DNA of 64,000 nucleotides from Sulfitobacter sp. LCG007 (GTDB lineage: Bacteria > Pseudomonadota > Alphaproteobacteria > Rhodobacterales > Rhodobacteraceae). The DNA is taken from positions 3,162,001 to 3,226,000 of the forward strand of contig NZ_CP161805.1 in NCBI RefSeq assembly GCF_040801785.1, given 5' to 3'. The number at the start of each line of letters is the position of its first letter. Positions within the stretch are counted from its first letter, which is position 1. The position numbers were made by a program, and so were the translations under genes. The notes under the pieces are model-generated. The model did no database searches. It worked only from the letters and a program-made list of their open reading frames with translations, and was not told the origin of the DNA. Positions 45,581-56,364 of this stretch are shown here, in pieces.

Positions 45581-46266
45581 TGCGGCTGGTCTCTGCGCTC
45601 GTGATCCTGGCGCTGACGGCAGCCTGCGGGCGACCGATGACGCAGGGCGAGATGGCCTTCGCGCAAACTATCCAGGGCAGCGAGCTCGACCTGTCGCGTG
45701 TGCGCCTGAGGGACGGAGCGCCCACGCGGGCGGTGACGTTCCGGCACAAGGTGCGCCCGCGCACCTCCTGCCGCGAACGCATCCTGCCCCCGCTCGAAAG
45801 CGATCAGGTCATCACCTCGAAACCCGCCGCCGTGACCTTCTTCAACACGGTGCTCTTCGACCGGGACTGGTATCTCGACGATTACATGCCAGATTACCCG
45901 GGCCAGATCTCGCTGGTAGAGGCGATGCTGCTGGCGCATGAGCTGACCCATGTCTGGCAATGGCAGAACCGCGCCAAGACGGGGTATTCGCCGCTGCGCG
46001 CCGCGTCCGAGCATCGCTACAGCGACGACCCCTACCTTTTCGAGCTGAGCGAGGGCCGCAGTTTCGCCGATTTCGGCTTCGAACAGCAGGGCACCATCGT
46101 CGAGGAATTCGTCTGCTGCCGCGCGCTGGACCCGACCGCGCCGAGGACCCGGCGTCTGCACGCGATGATTTCCGAGGCGATGCCGGTGGCCCCGCTCGAA
46201 AATTCGCGGGCCAACGATGTGCTGATGCCCTGGCGCGGGGTCAAAATCCCCGGGATCTGCAGCTGA
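45580..46266 (+). CDS. Lipoprotein with HExxH zinc motif
   Basis: Putative metallohydrolase of 228 aa. Lipoprotein signal RLVSALVILALTAAC gives Cys16 as the lipid site. Near residue 120 AHELTHVWQWQ holds HExxH plus a possible further ligand in SEGRSFADFGFEQQGTIVEE. The W-Q-W after the motif resembles eDUF4157-type peptidases, though I cannot assign a family firmly. It is translationally coupled to the thioesterase gene. Location: periplasmic face of a membrane. Peptidase activity is inferred only. Confidence 0.68.
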   Translation: MRLVSALVILALTAACGRPMTQGEMAFAQTIQGSELDLSRVRLRDGAPTRAVTFRHKVRPRTSCRERILPPLESDQVITSKPAAVTFFNTVLFDRDWYLDDYMPDYPGQISLVEAMLLAHELTHVWQWQNRAKTGYSPLRAASEHRYSDDPYLFELSEGRSFADFGFEQQGTIVEEFVCCRALDPTAPRTRRLHAMISEAMPVAPLENSRANDVLMPWRGVKIPGICS

Positions 46267-46680
46267 TCAGGGCTGCTGCTGGATCGATTCCAGATAGTAG
46301 AGCACGGCGGCCAACGGGCGTGGAGTTGGCGTCAGGGTGCCGTCGACCTCGACCGGCACGAGTTCGGCATCGACCATGAGCGCGCCGAATTCCGGCATGA
46401 CCCGGCCCGGGTTCGTGCCCTTGGTGTAGCCGTCAATGGTGGACATGACCTGCGCGCGCGGGAAGGTGCCGCCGTTTCGCAGCGAGATCGTGGTCAGATC
46501 GGCGGGTTTCTTCGGCAGCTCGGCGGCGAGCGGTCCGTCGCCCCGCGCATCCGCGCCATGGCAGGAGACGCAGTTCTGGGCAAACAGCATCGCGCCGTCA
46601 TCCGCCTCCGGCATCACCTCGCGGGTGCATCCGATCGCGGCCACAAGTCCGAGACCTCCCAACAAAAGCCTGAATTCCAT
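46267..46680 (-). CDS. Lipoprotein monohaem cytochrome c
   Basis: Protein of 137 aa with a lipoprotein signal (RLLLGGLGLVAAIGC) and haem site CVSCHGADARGDGPL. VMPEFGALM supplies a likely Met ligand. It is a clear paralogue of the cytochrome at 44642-45040, but lipid-anchored rather than soluble. The two genes bracket the thioesterase and HExxH lipoprotein and are read against them. GGGAGAG precedes the ATG. Confidence 0.86.
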   Translation of the reverse strand: MEFRLLLGGLGLVAAIGCTREVMPEADDGAMLFAQNCVSCHGADARGDGPLAAELPKKPADLTTISLRNGGTFPRAQVMSTIDGYTKGTNPGRVMPEFGALMVDAELVPVEVDGTLTPTPRPLAAVLYYLESIQQQP

Positions 46681-46782
46681 CGGTTACTCTCCCTCTGCCT
46701 GCTTGTTGGACCGCTCTTGCCGATGTCCGGCGCCAGGGCCATAACCCGATCATACCGGCTTGGCGGTTGAAGGACAGTGCTT

Positions 46783-47217
46783 ATGGCTCATTACGCGTTC
46801 ATCATGTTCCTGTCCGGTGTCGGCATACCGCTGCTGGCCGCGCTCAACGCCGCGCTCGGGGGGAGGATCGGGTCTCCGGCGGTGGCGGCGACGGTGCTGT
46901 TCGTGGTGGCCTTCGCCGCCGCGCTGGCGGTCGCGCTGTTCACCGGAACACAGGCCTTCTCGCGGCTACCGACGGCGCCGAAGCACCTCTTTCTCGCCGG
47001 TCTCTTCGTCGCCTTCTACGTCCTTTCCGTGACCTACATCGCCCCGACCTTCGGGATCGGGAACGCGGTCTTCTTCGTGCTGATCGGGCAGCTGGTCAGC
47101 GCGGCGGCGATCGACCATTTCGGACTGTTCGGCGCGCGCGTGACGCCGCTCGAGTTCAAGCGGGCGCTCGGCATCGGGATCATGGCGCTTGGCGTCTGGG
47201 TGACGCAGCGCGCCTGA
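46783..47217 (+). CDS. YdcZ/DUF606-type small DMT transporter
   Basis: Membrane protein of 144 aa with about five helices, matching the DUF606 (YdcZ) group of the drug/metabolite transporter superfamily: FLSGVGIPLLAALNAALGGR at the N-terminus and LFLAGLFVAFYVLSVTYIAP in the middle. ATG with AGGA 8 nt upstream is preferred to a GTG at 46777. Substrate unknown. It ends one base before the lolD stop on the other strand. Confidence 0.8.
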   Translation: MAHYAFIMFLSGVGIPLLAALNAALGGRIGSPAVAATVLFVVAFAAALAVALFTGTQAFSRLPTAPKHLFLAGLFVAFYVLSVTYIAPTFGIGNAVFFVLIGQLVSAAAIDHFGLFGARVTPLEFKRALGIGIMALGVWVTQRA

Positions 47218-47901
47218 TCAGGCCGGGACCAGCTGTCCGGCCTGCAGCCGGACCTGCCGGGTCATCCGGGCGGCAAGTTCCAGGTTATGGGTCGCGATCA
47301 GCGCCGAAAGGCCTGTGCTGCGCACCAGTTCCATAAGCGCGCCGAAGACCTGATCCGACGTCGCGGGGTCGAGGTTGCCGGTCGGCTCGTCAGCCAGCAA
47401 CAGGCGCGGCCCGTTGGCAAGCGCCCGGCAGAAGGCCACGCGCTGCTGCTCGCCTCCCGAGAGCGCGGCGGGACGATGCCCGGCGCGTTCCCCCACGCCG
47501 ACCTGTGCCAGCAGGTCGCGCGCGCGCGACTCGGCGGCGCGCCGGCCCTGCCCCTCCGCAAGCTGGGGCAGCACGATGTTCTCAAGCGCGCTGAACTCGG
47601 GCAGGAGGTGGTGGAATTGGTAGATGAAGCCCACTTGGGCCCGCCGCACCGCCGTGCGGCGTGCGTCGCCGAGGCCATTCATCGCCGCGCCGCCGATTTC
47701 CACACTGCCCCTGTCTGGCGTATCGAGCAGGCCGGCGATATGCAGGAGCGTGGACTTGCCCGCCCCGGACGGCGCCACCAGAGCCACGACCTCGCCCCTC
47801 GCGACCTCCAGATCGATGCCGCGCAATACGGCGACTTCGGCCGGCGTGCCGGGGTTGTAGGACTTCTCGATACCCGAGAGGCGCAGCACCGGATCACTCA
47901 T
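47218..47901 (-). CDS. lolD: Lipoprotein-releasing ABC transporter ATPase LolD
   Basis: ATPase of 227 aa of the LolCDE complex that releases lipoproteins from the inner membrane. Walker [21 protein letters not shown], signature [17 protein letters not shown], Walker [16 protein letters not shown] and the switch His in [10 protein letters not shown] are all present. The LolD-specific linker [20 protein letters not shown] is clear. Overlaps the upstream permease gene by 8 nt. Confidence 0.94.
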   Translation of the reverse strand: MSDPVLRLSGIEKSYNPGTPAEVAVLRGIDLEVARGEVVALVAPSGAGKSTLLHIAGLLDTPDRGSVEIGGAAMNGLGDARRTAVRRAQVGFIYQFHHLLPEFSALENIVLPQLAEGQGRRAAESRARDLLAQVGVGERAGHRPAALSGGEQQRVAFCRALANGPRLLLADEPTGNLDPATSDQVFGALMELVRSTGLSALIATHNLELAARMTRQVRLQAGQLVPA

Positions 47902-49177
47902 AGCGCAACGCCTCGATCGGGTTCATCCGCGCGGCGCGGCGGGCGGGAAAAATCGTCACGATGAAGGACAGACCGAGCGAGAGGCCGACCGCCTTCAGCA
48001 CATCGGAAAGATGCAGCTCGGCCGGCAGCGCGTAGATGCCCCGGATCGCCGGATCCCAGACGCCGCCGCCCATTGCCATGTTCACAAAGGAAAAGATCGG
48101 GTCGATGTAGATCGCGAAGAGGCAGCCGAGCACGACGCCGATGGCCGTTCCCACGATGCCGGTGAAGGCGCCGCACAGGAAGAAGACCCGCAGGACGGAG
48201 CCCTCGGTCAACCCGATGGTGCGCAATATCCCGATGTCGCGGCCCTTGTTCTTGACCAGCATGATCAGGCCCGAGACGATGTTCATCGTGGCGATCAGCA
48301 CCAGGGTCGACAGGATCACGAACATCACGTTGTCTTCGACCTCGAGCGCCCGGAGGAACCCGCCGGACGCGTCGCGCCAGGTCCAGACCTGAACCGCGCC
48401 GCCCGCCTCCTGCAGATAGGGCGCGATCCGCTCGACGTCGTCGGGGTCGTCGACCAGCACTTCGAGCTCGTCCGCGACGCCCTCACGATTGAAGAAGGAC
48501 TGCGCGTCGGCGAAGGGCAGATACACGCGGGTGCGATCGATGTCATAGCGCCCGGCGGTGAAGATGTAGGTCACGTCATAGGCGTTGACCCGGGGCGCGG
48601 TTCCCATGGCCGTGCGCACCCCGTTGGGCGAGACGATCTTGATCCGGTCTCCGAGACGCACGTTCAGCTCGCGTGCGACGCCCGAGCCGATGGCGATGCC
48701 GTTGGCGAAATCCCCGATATCGCCTTCGGCGGCCTCGGGATCGGCGATGCGCGGGATCTGTGCGAGGTCCCCGGGCGCGATGCCGAACACCTCCACCCCG
48801 GCATTCGCACCGCGATAGCTCGAGAGGACCTGTCCCTTCACAAGCGGCGAGACATGGGTGACGCCCGGGACGGCGCGGATCCTTTCGGCCAGCGCGTCGT
48901 AGTCCCGGATCGTGCGGTCGAGCAGTCCGGCCTCGTTGACCTCGCCCAGCCCGTAGACCGTCACATGGGCATTGGCGCCCACGATCGTGTCGACGAATTC
49001 CGCGCGGAAGCCCGAGCGGACGGCAAGGGTCGCGATCAGGGCGAAGACGGCAAGCGCAATGCCGATCAGGCTGATCCAGGTCATCACGCTGACCCCGCCC
49101 TCGGCGCGCCGGGCGCGCAGGTAGCGCCAGGCGATCATCCATTCAAAGGCCGAAAACGGGGCTGGGCTGCGCGCCAC
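47894..49177 (-). CDS. lolC: Lipoprotein-releasing permease LolC/E
   Basis: MacB/FtsX-type membrane subunit of 427 aa. It has one helix near residue 30-50 ([20 protein letters not shown]), a large periplasmic domain, then three helices from about residue 280 ([20 protein letters not shown] and [20 protein letters not shown]). Alphaproteobacteria usually have one LolC/E homologue for both sites. GTG start with GAGGAG 6 nt upstream is chosen; it yields the family-like beginning with [20 protein letters not shown]. It is the proS neighbour, as in related genomes. Confidence 0.9.
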   Translation of the reverse strand: MARSPAPFSAFEWMIAWRYLRARRAEGGVSVMTWISLIGIALAVFALIATLAVRSGFRAEFVDTIVGANAHVTVYGLGEVNEAGLLDRTIRDYDALAERIRAVPGVTHVSPLVKGQVLSSYRGANAGVEVFGIAPGDLAQIPRIADPEAAEGDIGDFANGIAIGSGVARELNVRLGDRIKIVSPNGVRTAMGTAPRVNAYDVTYIFTAGRYDIDRTRVYLPFADAQSFFNREGVADELEVLVDDPDDVERIAPYLQEAGGAVQVWTWRDASGGFLRALEVEDNVMFVILSTLVLIATMNIVSGLIMLVKNKGRDIGILRTIGLTEGSVLRVFFLCGAFTGIVGTAIGVVLGCLFAIYIDPIFSFVNMAMGGGVWDPAIRGIYALPAELHLSDVLKAVGLSLGLSFIVTIFPARRAARMNPIEALRYE

Positions 49178-49203
49178 TCGGGTCTCCTCGATCCTTGGCC
49201 GCC

Positions 49204-50553
49204 TCAGCGGGTGTAGCGATGGGGCTCGTAGATCTCGACAAGCTTCGCCACGGCGGCCTCGGGCGACATCTCTTCGCTTTCGCCGCTGCGGCGACTGGTC
49301 AGCTCGACGACGCCATTCTTGAGCCCGCGCGGCCCCACGGTGATCCGCCACGGCAGGCCGATCAGGTCCATGGTCGCGAACTTCCCGCCGGCGCGTTCGT
49401 CGCGATCGTCGTAGAGCGGTTCGAGCCCGTTGGCGGTGAGCGATGCATAGATCCTCTCGCAGGCATCGTCCGCCTCGGCGTCGCCCTGCTTGAGGTTCAC
49501 GATACCGGCATGGAAGGGCGTCACGCCCTCGGGCCAGATGATGCCCTTGTCGTCGTGGCTCGCCTCGATGATAGCGCCGAGAAGTCGGCTCACGCCGATG
49601 CCGTGGCTGCCCATGTGGACCGGAACAGGCTTGCCGTCCGGGCCCTGAACGGTCGCGCCCATCGGTTCGGAATACTTGGTGCCGAAATAGAAGATCTGCC
49701 CTACCTCGATACCCCGTGCCGACCGGCGACGCTCTTCCGGAACCTGCGCGAAGAGTGCCTCGTCATGGGTTTCGTCGGTGCGGGCGTAGCGCGAGGTGAA
49801 CTCCTCGAGCACCGCCTGGCAGGCCTCGTGCGAGTTCGGATCGATCTCGCGGTCGCCGAACTTCAGCTCGGTGATTTCACTGTCGTAGAAAACTTCGGAT
49901 TCGCCCGTCTCGGCCAGCACCAGGAATTCATGCGTGTCGTCGCCGCCGATGGGTCCGCTGTCTGCGCGCATCGGGATCGCCTGCAGGCCCATGCGTTCGT
50001 AGGTGCGCAGGTAGCTCACCAGATGCCGGTTGTAGGCGTGAAGCGCATCTTCCTTCGTCAGATCGAAGTTGTAGCCGTCCTTCATCAGGAACTCGCGACC
50101 CCGCATCACGCCAAACCGCGGCCGCATCTCGTCGCGGAACTTCCACTGGATGTGGTAGAGTGTCAGCGGCAGATCCTTGTAGCTGCTTACGTGGCTGCGG
50201 AAGATGTCGGTGATCATCTCTTCGTTGGTCGGCCCGTAGAGCATGTCGCGATCCTGCCGGTCGCGAATGCGCAGCATCTCCTCGCCGTAGTCGTCGTAGC
50301 GTCCGGACTCGCGCCAGAGATCGGCCGACTGCAGCGTCGGCATCAGGAGCGGGATATGCCCAACGCGCTGCTGTTCCTCGTGCACGATGCGCTCGACGTT
50401 CTTCAGCACCTTGAAGCCCAGCGGGAGCCACGAATAGATCCCGGCAGAGGACTGCTTGATCATGCCTGCGCGCAGCATCAGCCGGTGGCTGACGATCTGG
50501 GCCTCGGCCGGCGTCTCGCGCAGAACGGGCAAAAAGTAGCGGGTCAGGCGCAT
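49204..50553 (-). CDS. proS: Prolyl-tRNA synthetase, short form
   Basis: Class II synthetase of 449 aa that charges tRNA-Pro. Motif 2 is [20 protein letters not shown] and motif 3 is [27 protein letters not shown] is the proline-site TNEE segment. At 449 aa it lacks the about 180-aa editing insertion of E. coli ProRS, as usual in alphaproteobacteria, and the anticodon domain is near the C-terminus. Start [15 protein letters not shown] is canonical; the upstream open frame is shadow. Confidence 0.95.
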   Translation of the reverse strand: MRLTRYFLPVLRETPAEAQIVSHRLMLRAGMIKQSSAGIYSWLPLGFKVLKNVERIVHEEQQRVGHIPLLMPTLQSADLWRESGRYDDYGEEMLRIRDRQDRDMLYGPTNEEMITDIFRSHVSSYKDLPLTLYHIQWKFRDEMRPRFGVMRGREFLMKDGYNFDLTKEDALHAYNRHLVSYLRTYERMGLQAIPMRADSGPIGGDDTHEFLVLAETGESEVFYDSEITELKFGDREIDPNSHEACQAVLEEFTSRYARTDETHDEALFAQVPEERRRSARGIEVGQIFYFGTKYSEPMGATVQGPDGKPVPVHMGSHGIGVSRLLGAIIEASHDDKGIIWPEGVTPFHAGIVNLKQGDAEADDACERIYASLTANGLEPLYDDRDERAGGKFATMDLIGLPWRITVGPRGLKNGVVELTSRRSGESEEMSPEAAVAKLVEIYEPHRYTR

Positions 50554-50734
50554 GCAGTACCTCTTTGGAATTCGCCGGCCCTGATTAGGGCAAACGCCGC
50601 GCCCCCGCAATCGCGTTCGCCGCACCGCCGGGGCCGCCCGCAGGCGGCTTCGCTGCCCCGCGCGCGGCCTCATTCCCCTTGCAACCAGCGGTCCTATGGG
50701 CGATTTGAGGGGAAACGAGCGAAGGATCGTCCCG

Positions 50735-51811
50735 ATGGCGCTGCCGATGGGCATGCAACTCAGGTACTGGGGGATCGCCGCCCTCGTTTTCGGGCTTCTC
50801 CTGTGGTCGCTCGGCGACGTCCTAATGCCGTTCATCCTTGGCGGGGCCATCGCATATTTCCTCGATCCGGTCGCCGACCGCCTGGAACGGCTGGGCCTGA
50901 GCCGAGTCGCGGCCACGGCGGTCATCACCGTCGTGGGCATCCTGATCTTCGTTTTGATGGCCCTGCTCGTCGTGCCGACGCTGGTGAACCAGACCGTCGC
51001 GCTCGTCGATGCGGCGCCCAAATATGCCAGGAACATCAGTACCGTCCTGACCGAGCGCTTTCCCTCGCTGCTGGATGACGGATCGACACTCAGGAGTTCG
51101 CTCGACAGCATCGGCAAGACGATTCAGTCGAAGGGAGGCGAGTTTCTCAACACCGCCGTCGCTTCCGCCGCCTCGCTGATCAACATCATGGTGCTGCTCG
51201 TCATCGTACCGGTGGTCACCGTCTATCTGCTGCTCGACTGGGACCGCATGGTGGCCCGGATCGACGACCTTCTCCCGCGCGAACACGCGCCCACGATCCG
51301 CCGTCTCGCGCGCGAGATCGACGATACCCTCGCGGGGTTCCTGCGCGGGATGGGACTGGTCTGCCTGATCCTGGGTACCTACTACGCCGTCGCGCTCATG
51401 GTGGTCGGCCTGCAGTTCGGGCTGGTCGTCGGCTTCCTCGCGGGTCTCGTGACCTTCATCCCCTATCTCGGGGCACTCATCGGCGGCACGCTGGCGATCG
51501 GGCTGGCGCTGTTCCAGTTCTGGGGGGAATGGCTCTCGATCGGGCTCGTCGCCGGCATCTTCGTCCTGGGCCAGGTGGTCGAGGGCAACTTCCTGACACC
51601 CAAGCTCGTGGGCGATTCCGTCGGACTGCATCCGGTATGGCTGATCCTTGCGCTGTCGGTCTTCGGAGCGCTGTTCGGCTTCGTCGGAATGCTGGTCGCC
51701 GTCCCGCTGGCCGCCGCGCTCGGGGTGATCGCCCGCTTCGTGCTCGAGCTCTACCGGAACAGCATGCTCTACAAGGGAAGCCCCTCGACCGACAGGTGGG
51801 AAGACCTCTGA
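50735..51811 (+). CDS. AI-2E/PerM family membrane protein
   Basis: Membrane protein of 358 aa with about eight helices. [20 protein letters not shown] near residue 35 and [20 protein letters not shown] near residue 240 are the family signature segments, and [20 protein letters not shown] follows. Family members have been linked to autoinducer-2 export or Na+/H+ exchange, so function is open. AAGGA lies before this ATG; an earlier ATG at 50696 is less likely. It starts the perM-hda-ppk-ppx set. Confidence 0.85.
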   Translation: MALPMGMQLRYWGIAALVFGLLLWSLGDVLMPFILGGAIAYFLDPVADRLERLGLSRVAATAVITVVGILIFVLMALLVVPTLVNQTVALVDAAPKYARNISTVLTERFPSLLDDGSTLRSSLDSIGKTIQSKGGEFLNTAVASAASLINIMVLLVIVPVVTVYLLLDWDRMVARIDDLLPREHAPTIRRLAREIDDTLAGFLRGMGLVCLILGTYYAVALMVVGLQFGLVVGFLAGLVTFIPYLGALIGGTLAIGLALFQFWGEWLSIGLVAGIFVLGQVVEGNFLTPKLVGDSVGLHPVWLILALSVFGALFGFVGMLVAVPLAAALGVIARFVLELYRNSMLYKGSPSTDRWEDL

Positions 51812-51812
51812 C

Positions 51813-52496
51813 ATGGCCGAGCAGCTTGGATTCGACCTGCCCGGGGTGCCGGCGCTGGGGCGCGACGATTTTCTGGTGGCGCCCTCGAATGCCGTCGCCG
51901 TGGCGATGATCGAGGCCTGGCCGCAATGGGCGGGCGGCAAGCTGCTCCTGAGCGGACCCAAAGGGGCCGGAAAGACCCATCTCGTCCATGTCTGGGCAAG
52001 CCGCTCGGCCGCGCGGGTGATCGCGGCGGCCGATCTGCCCGGCGCCGATGTCGCGCTTCTCGCGCGCGGGCATGTGGCCGTCGAGGATGTGCCCCGGATT
52101 GCGGGTGACGCGGCGGCTGAGACGGCGCTGTTCCACCTGCACAACCTCGTGCTTGCAGAGGGGCGCACATTGCTGATGACTGGCAGCGGTCCCGTGCCGG
52201 GCTGTCCAATCGACCTGCCGGATCTGGCAAGCCGGATCGCCGCGACCCCTGTCGCCACCCTCGATCCGCCGGATGACACGCTTCTTGGCGCCGTGCTGGC
52301 GAAACTCTTCGCCGACCGCCAGCTTACCCCGCCCGCCCCACTCATCCCCTACCTTCTGGCCCGCATCGACCGCTCCTTTGCCGCGGCCGGCCGCATCGTC
52401 GCCGAGCTCGACGCCGCCTCGCTCGCACGCAAGAGCCCGCTCTCGCGCGCGCTTGCGGCAAGCGTTCTGGACAAGGCCTCGCAGGGCGCGCGATAA
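51813..52496 (+). CDS. hdaA: Hda-like DnaA regulatory ATPase
   Basis: AAA+ protein of 227 aa related to the DnaA ATPase domain without a DNA-binding domain. QLGFDLPGVPALGRDDFLV at the start is the clamp-binding Q-L-x-[LF] segment used by HdaA. Walker A is LLSGPKGAGKTHLVHVWASR, and HVAVEDVPRI is Walker-B like. In Caulobacter and relatives HdaA with the beta clamp turns over DnaA-ATP. Begins one nt after the perM-like stop. Confidence 0.87.
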   Translation: MAEQLGFDLPGVPALGRDDFLVAPSNAVAVAMIEAWPQWAGGKLLLSGPKGAGKTHLVHVWASRSAARVIAAADLPGADVALLARGHVAVEDVPRIAGDAAAETALFHLHNLVLAEGRTLLMTGSGPVPGCPIDLPDLASRIAATPVATLDPPDDTLLGAVLAKLFADRQLTPPAPLIPYLLARIDRSFAAAGRIVAELDAASLARKSPLSRALAASVLDKASQGAR

Positions 52497-52502
52497 CGGG
52501 AC

Positions 52503-54710
52503 ATGACGATCAAACCGCGAACCCCGGACACAGTGCCGCCCTACTCCGATTTCCTGCGGTCCGACTTCCCGCCGGCCACCGGGATACCCGAATTTGACTT
52601 TTCGGGTCCGAGCCGCTTCTTCAACCGCGAACTCAGCTGGCTCGGCTTCAACTGGCGCGTGGTGGAGGAGGCCGAGAATCCCAGGGTCCCGCTGCTCGAA
52701 CGCCTGCGGTTCCTGTCGATCTCGGCGAACAATCTTGACGAATTCTACACCGTCCGCGTCGCGGGCCTGCGCGAACTCGCCCATGCCGGAAACGCGACTC
52801 CGTCCCTCGACGGGCTGACACCGACCGAGCAACTGGTGCTGATCGACGAGAACGCCCGCCGCCTGATGAACACGCAGCAGCGCATCCTCGTGCGGCTCCT
52901 TCAGGAGATGGAAGAGCAAGGCATCTCGGTCCTGTCGCTCGACGAGCTGACCAAGGAAGATCGCGACTATCTGGCCGAGGTCTTTCTGTCGCAGGTCTTT
53001 CCCGTGCTCTCGCCGCTCGCCATCGACCCTGCGCATCCGTTCCCCTTCATCCCCAATACCGGCTACGCGCTGGCGCTGCAGATGGAACGGGTCGCGGACA
53101 AGCGTCCGCTTCAGGCGCTGCTGCCGATCCCGGCGCAGATCCCGCGCTTCATGCCGCTGCCTGCGCAGAGCGGCGCACATCGGTTCATAGCGCTCGAAAA
53201 CCTCCTGCTGCACAATGTCGGCGGGCTCTTTCCCGGCTACCGGCTGAAGGCGCATTTCGGGTTCAGGGTGCTGCGCGACAGCGATCTTGAGGTCGAGGAA
53301 GAGGCCGAGGACCTCGTGCGCGAATTCGAGGTGGCCCTCAAGCGCCGGCGGCGGGGCGAGGTCGTGCGCATGACCCATTCCGCCGGAGCGCCGGCCAAGC
53401 TCAAGGATGTCGTCATGCGCGAGCTTGGCGTCATCCCCGAGGAGGTGATCGAGATCGACGGCATGATCGGCGTCGCCGACCTTTCGGCGCTGGTGCTCGA
53501 CGGTCGGCCCGACCTGCTCTGGCCCCAGTTCACGCCACGGGTGCCCGAACGCGTCACGGACCACGATGGCGACATCTTCGCGGCGATCCGCACCAAGGAC
53601 ATGCTGTTGCACCACCCCTACGAGACCTTCGACATGGTGGTGCGTTTCCTTCAGCAGGCAGCGCGCGACCCGAATGTCGTGGCGATCAAGCAGACCCTCT
53701 ACCGGACCTCCCGGGACAGCTCGATCGTCGAGGCGCTCTGCGAGGCGGCGGAGGACGGCAAGTCGGTCACGGCTCTGGTCGAACTGAAGGCCCGCTTTGA
53801 CGAAGCCGCCAACATCCGTCAGTCGCGGCGGCTCGAACGCGCGGGCGCGCATGTGGTCTACGGCTTTCTGGATCTCAAGACCCACGCCAAGATCTCGACC
53901 GTCGTGCGCCGCGAAGGCAAGGACCTTGTGACCTACACCCATTACGGCACGGGAAACTATCACCCGATCACCGCGCGCATCTATACCGACCTGTCGCTTT
54001 TTACCTGCGACCAGCGCCTCGGGCGGGACGCGACCAAGGTCTTCAATTTCCTGTCGGGCTATGCCGAGCCGGAAAGCCTCGACAATCTCGCCATCTCGCC
54101 ACTGACGCTGAAACCGCGACTGCTGGAGCTGATCGCAGCCGAGGCCGAGCACGCGCGGGCCGGTCGTCCTGCCGCGATCTGGGCCAAGCTCAACTCGATC
54201 ATCGAGGAAGAGGTGATCGACGCGCTTTATGCCGCAAGCCAGGCGGGCGTGAAGATCAGCCTCGTGGTGCGCGGCATCTGCGGGCTCAGGCCCGGTGTGA
54301 AGGGCGTGAGCGAGAACATCCGCGTGAAGTCCATCGTCGGGCGCTTTCTGGAGCACAGCCGCATCGTCTGCTTCGGCAACGGCAAGGGTCTGCCGCACAA
54401 AGGGGCGCGGGTCTTCATCTCTTCCGCCGACTGGATGGGCCGCAACCTGAGCCGGCGGGTCGAGACGCTGGTCGAGATCGAGAATCCGACCGTCAAGGCA
54501 CAGATCGTCAGCCAGATCATGGCCGCCAACCTCGCCGACGTCGCCCAGAGCTGGGTCATGGGCCCGGACGGCACCTTCACCCGCCAGACCCCGCCCGAAG
54601 GCGCCTTTGCCTTCAGCTGTCACCGCTTCTTCATGGAGAACCCGTCCCTTTCGGGTCGTGGATCGGCCGGCGCGGCGGACGTGCCGTCCCTGACGCATAC
54701 CGAGGACTGA
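52503..54710 (+). CDS. ppk: Polyphosphate kinase 1
   Basis: Enzyme of 735 aa that makes polyphosphate from ATP reversibly. [20 protein letters not shown] is the N-terminal signature. The two phospholipase-D-like domains hold the catalytic His residues in [15 protein letters not shown] and [20 protein letters not shown], and the ATP-binding segment [20 protein letters not shown] is present. The protein is complete. It lies 6 nt after hdaA and 85 nt before ppx. Confidence 0.95.
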   Translation: MTIKPRTPDTVPPYSDFLRSDFPPATGIPEFDFSGPSRFFNRELSWLGFNWRVVEEAENPRVPLLERLRFLSISANNLDEFYTVRVAGLRELAHAGNATPSLDGLTPTEQLVLIDENARRLMNTQQRILVRLLQEMEEQGISVLSLDELTKEDRDYLAEVFLSQVFPVLSPLAIDPAHPFPFIPNTGYALALQMERVADKRPLQALLPIPAQIPRFMPLPAQSGAHRFIALENLLLHNVGGLFPGYRLKAHFGFRVLRDSDLEVEEEAEDLVREFEVALKRRRRGEVVRMTHSAGAPAKLKDVVMRELGVIPEEVIEIDGMIGVADLSALVLDGRPDLLWPQFTPRVPERVTDHDGDIFAAIRTKDMLLHHPYETFDMVVRFLQQAARDPNVVAIKQTLYRTSRDSSIVEALCEAAEDGKSVTALVELKARFDEAANIRQSRRLERAGAHVVYGFLDLKTHAKISTVVRREGKDLVTYTHYGTGNYHPITARIYTDLSLFTCDQRLGRDATKVFNFLSGYAEPESLDNLAISPLTLKPRLLELIAAEAEHARAGRPAAIWAKLNSIIEEEVIDALYAASQAGVKISLVVRGICGLRPGVKGVSENIRVKSIVGRFLEHSRIVCFGNGKGLPHKGARVFISSADWMGRNLSRRVETLVEIENPTVKAQIVSQIMAANLADVAQSWVMGPDGTFTRQTPPEGAFAFSCHRFFMENPSLSGRGSAGAADVPSLTHTED

Positions 54711-54795
54711 ACCCCGCGCGCGACACCTTTCGCGTGGTTGACCATGGCGCCGGATTGCAACAGGGTGATCGCGGCGGAAAACACCGAGGACCTAC

Positions 54796-56364
54796 ATGGC
54801 GCAGATCCTGGAAGCCGCAGGCGCAGACTTTGACGATGGCGCGCATCCGGACGTCAATCTTTTCGGACGCCCGCTTTTCGAAGATCCTTCCGCACGGGCC
54901 CTTTCGCGGGTCGGTGTTGTCGACATAGGATCAAACTCGGTGCGTCTTGTGGTATTCGACGGCGCTGCGAGGTCCCCGGCCTATTTCTACAACGAAAAGA
55001 TCATGTGCGCCCTGGGTCAGGGTGTCTCGGAGACCGGCAAGCTCAATCCGTCGGGCCGTATCCGCGCCATTGCCGCCCTGCGCCGCTTCCAGCGGCTCGC
55101 GCAGGGGATGGAGCTGCCGGAACTGACCGCCGTCGCCACCGCCGCAGTGCGCGATGCCCAGGATGGTCCGGACTTTGTCGACGAGGTCCGCCGCGAGACC
55201 GGCCTGAAGATCTGGGTCATCGACGGACGCGAGGAAGCGCGGCTCTCGGCACAGGGCGTGCTCCTCGGTTGGCCGGGGTCCTACGGGCTGGTCTGCGATA
55301 TCGGCGGTTCCTCGATGGAGCTTGCCGAGATCAGCGAGGGCCGGGTCGGACGGCGGGTGACATCCGCGCTCGGGCCGCTGAAGCTGCAGGACGTCAAGGG
55401 CGGCAAGAGCGGACGCGCCAAACATATCAAGGAAACGATGAGCGGGCTGCAGGCCGCGATGGGCGCTCAGCGCGACAGGCTTTTTCTCGTCGGGGGCTCC
55501 TGGCGCGCAATCGCCCGGATCGACATGCATCGGCGCGGCTATCCGCTCCACGTGCTGCATGAATACAGGATGACCGCGCGTTCGGTCAGCGCGACCGTGA
55601 ACTACATCGCCGAAGCCGATCTGGACGAGCTGCGTAGCGCGTGTGGCCTGTCCTCGGCCCGGATGAGCCTTGTGCCGCTCGCGACCGAGGTGCTGAGCCG
55701 GCTGGTCAAGACCTTCAAGCCCAAGGACATCGCGATTTCGAGCTACGGCATCCGCGAGGGGATGCTTTACGAGCAGATGCCGCAGCGCCTGCGCGACCGG
55801 GATCCGCTGATCGAGGCCTGCCGCTTCGCCGAGGCCAAGGATGCGCGGATGCCGGGCTTCGGCAAGCAGCTCTACGGCTTCCTTCTGCCGCTTTTCAAAT
55901 CCGCGCCCACGACCCGCAAGCGGCTGGTGAAGGCGGCATGCCTGCTGCACGACGTCAGCTGGCGGGCGCATCCCGACTACCGCGCCGAAACCTGCTTCGA
56001 CAACGCCACCCGCGCGAACCTCGGGGGGCTCAAGCATTCCGAACGGGTCTATCTCGGCCTCGCCTTGCTGCACCGCTATTCCAACAAGCGCGAAGGCACA
56101 CGGTTCGAGGCCCTTCTCGGCCTGCTCGACGAGAGGCAGCAGAAGGAGGCAGAGGTACTGGGCAAGGCGATGCGCTTCGGCTCGATGCTCTGGATGACGC
56201 AGGGCGCCGAGCGCGGCACGCTGCACTGGTTCCCCAAGAAGAAGAAGCTCGAACTCCGCCTCACCCCCGACATGGTGCCGCTTTACGGAGAGGTCGCAGA
56301 GTCGCGGTTCCAGTCGCTTGCGGCGTCGCTGGGCGCGGAAACCGAAGTCCTGAACCGGCGCTAG
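54796..56364 (+). CDS. ppx: Exopolyphosphatase / guanosine pentaphosphatase
   Basis: Ppx/GppA phosphatase of 522 aa. VGVVDIGSNSVRLVVFDGA near residue 36 and LVCDIGGSSMELAEISEGR near residue 170 are the ASKHA phosphate loops. A C-terminal HD-like helical domain from about residue 310 (CLLHDVSWRAHPDYRAETC) follows. It degrades polyphosphate from its ends, opposing PPK. GAGGA precedes the ATG. Its stop shares the CTAG palindrome with the stop of the convergent gene. Confidence 0.93.
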   Translation: MAQILEAAGADFDDGAHPDVNLFGRPLFEDPSARALSRVGVVDIGSNSVRLVVFDGAARSPAYFYNEKIMCALGQGVSETGKLNPSGRIRAIAALRRFQRLAQGMELPELTAVATAAVRDAQDGPDFVDEVRRETGLKIWVIDGREEARLSAQGVLLGWPGSYGLVCDIGGSSMELAEISEGRVGRRVTSALGPLKLQDVKGGKSGRAKHIKETMSGLQAAMGAQRDRLFLVGGSWRAIARIDMHRRGYPLHVLHEYRMTARSVSATVNYIAEADLDELRSACGLSSARMSLVPLATEVLSRLVKTFKPKDIAISSYGIREGMLYEQMPQRLRDRDPLIEACRFAEAKDARMPGFGKQLYGFLLPLFKSAPTTRKRLVKAACLLHDVSWRAHPDYRAETCFDNATRANLGGLKHSERVYLGLALLHRYSNKREGTRFEALLGLLDERQQKEAEVLGKAMRFGSMLWMTQGAERGTLHWFPKKKKLELRLTPDMVPLYGEVAESRFQSLAASLGAETEVLNRR

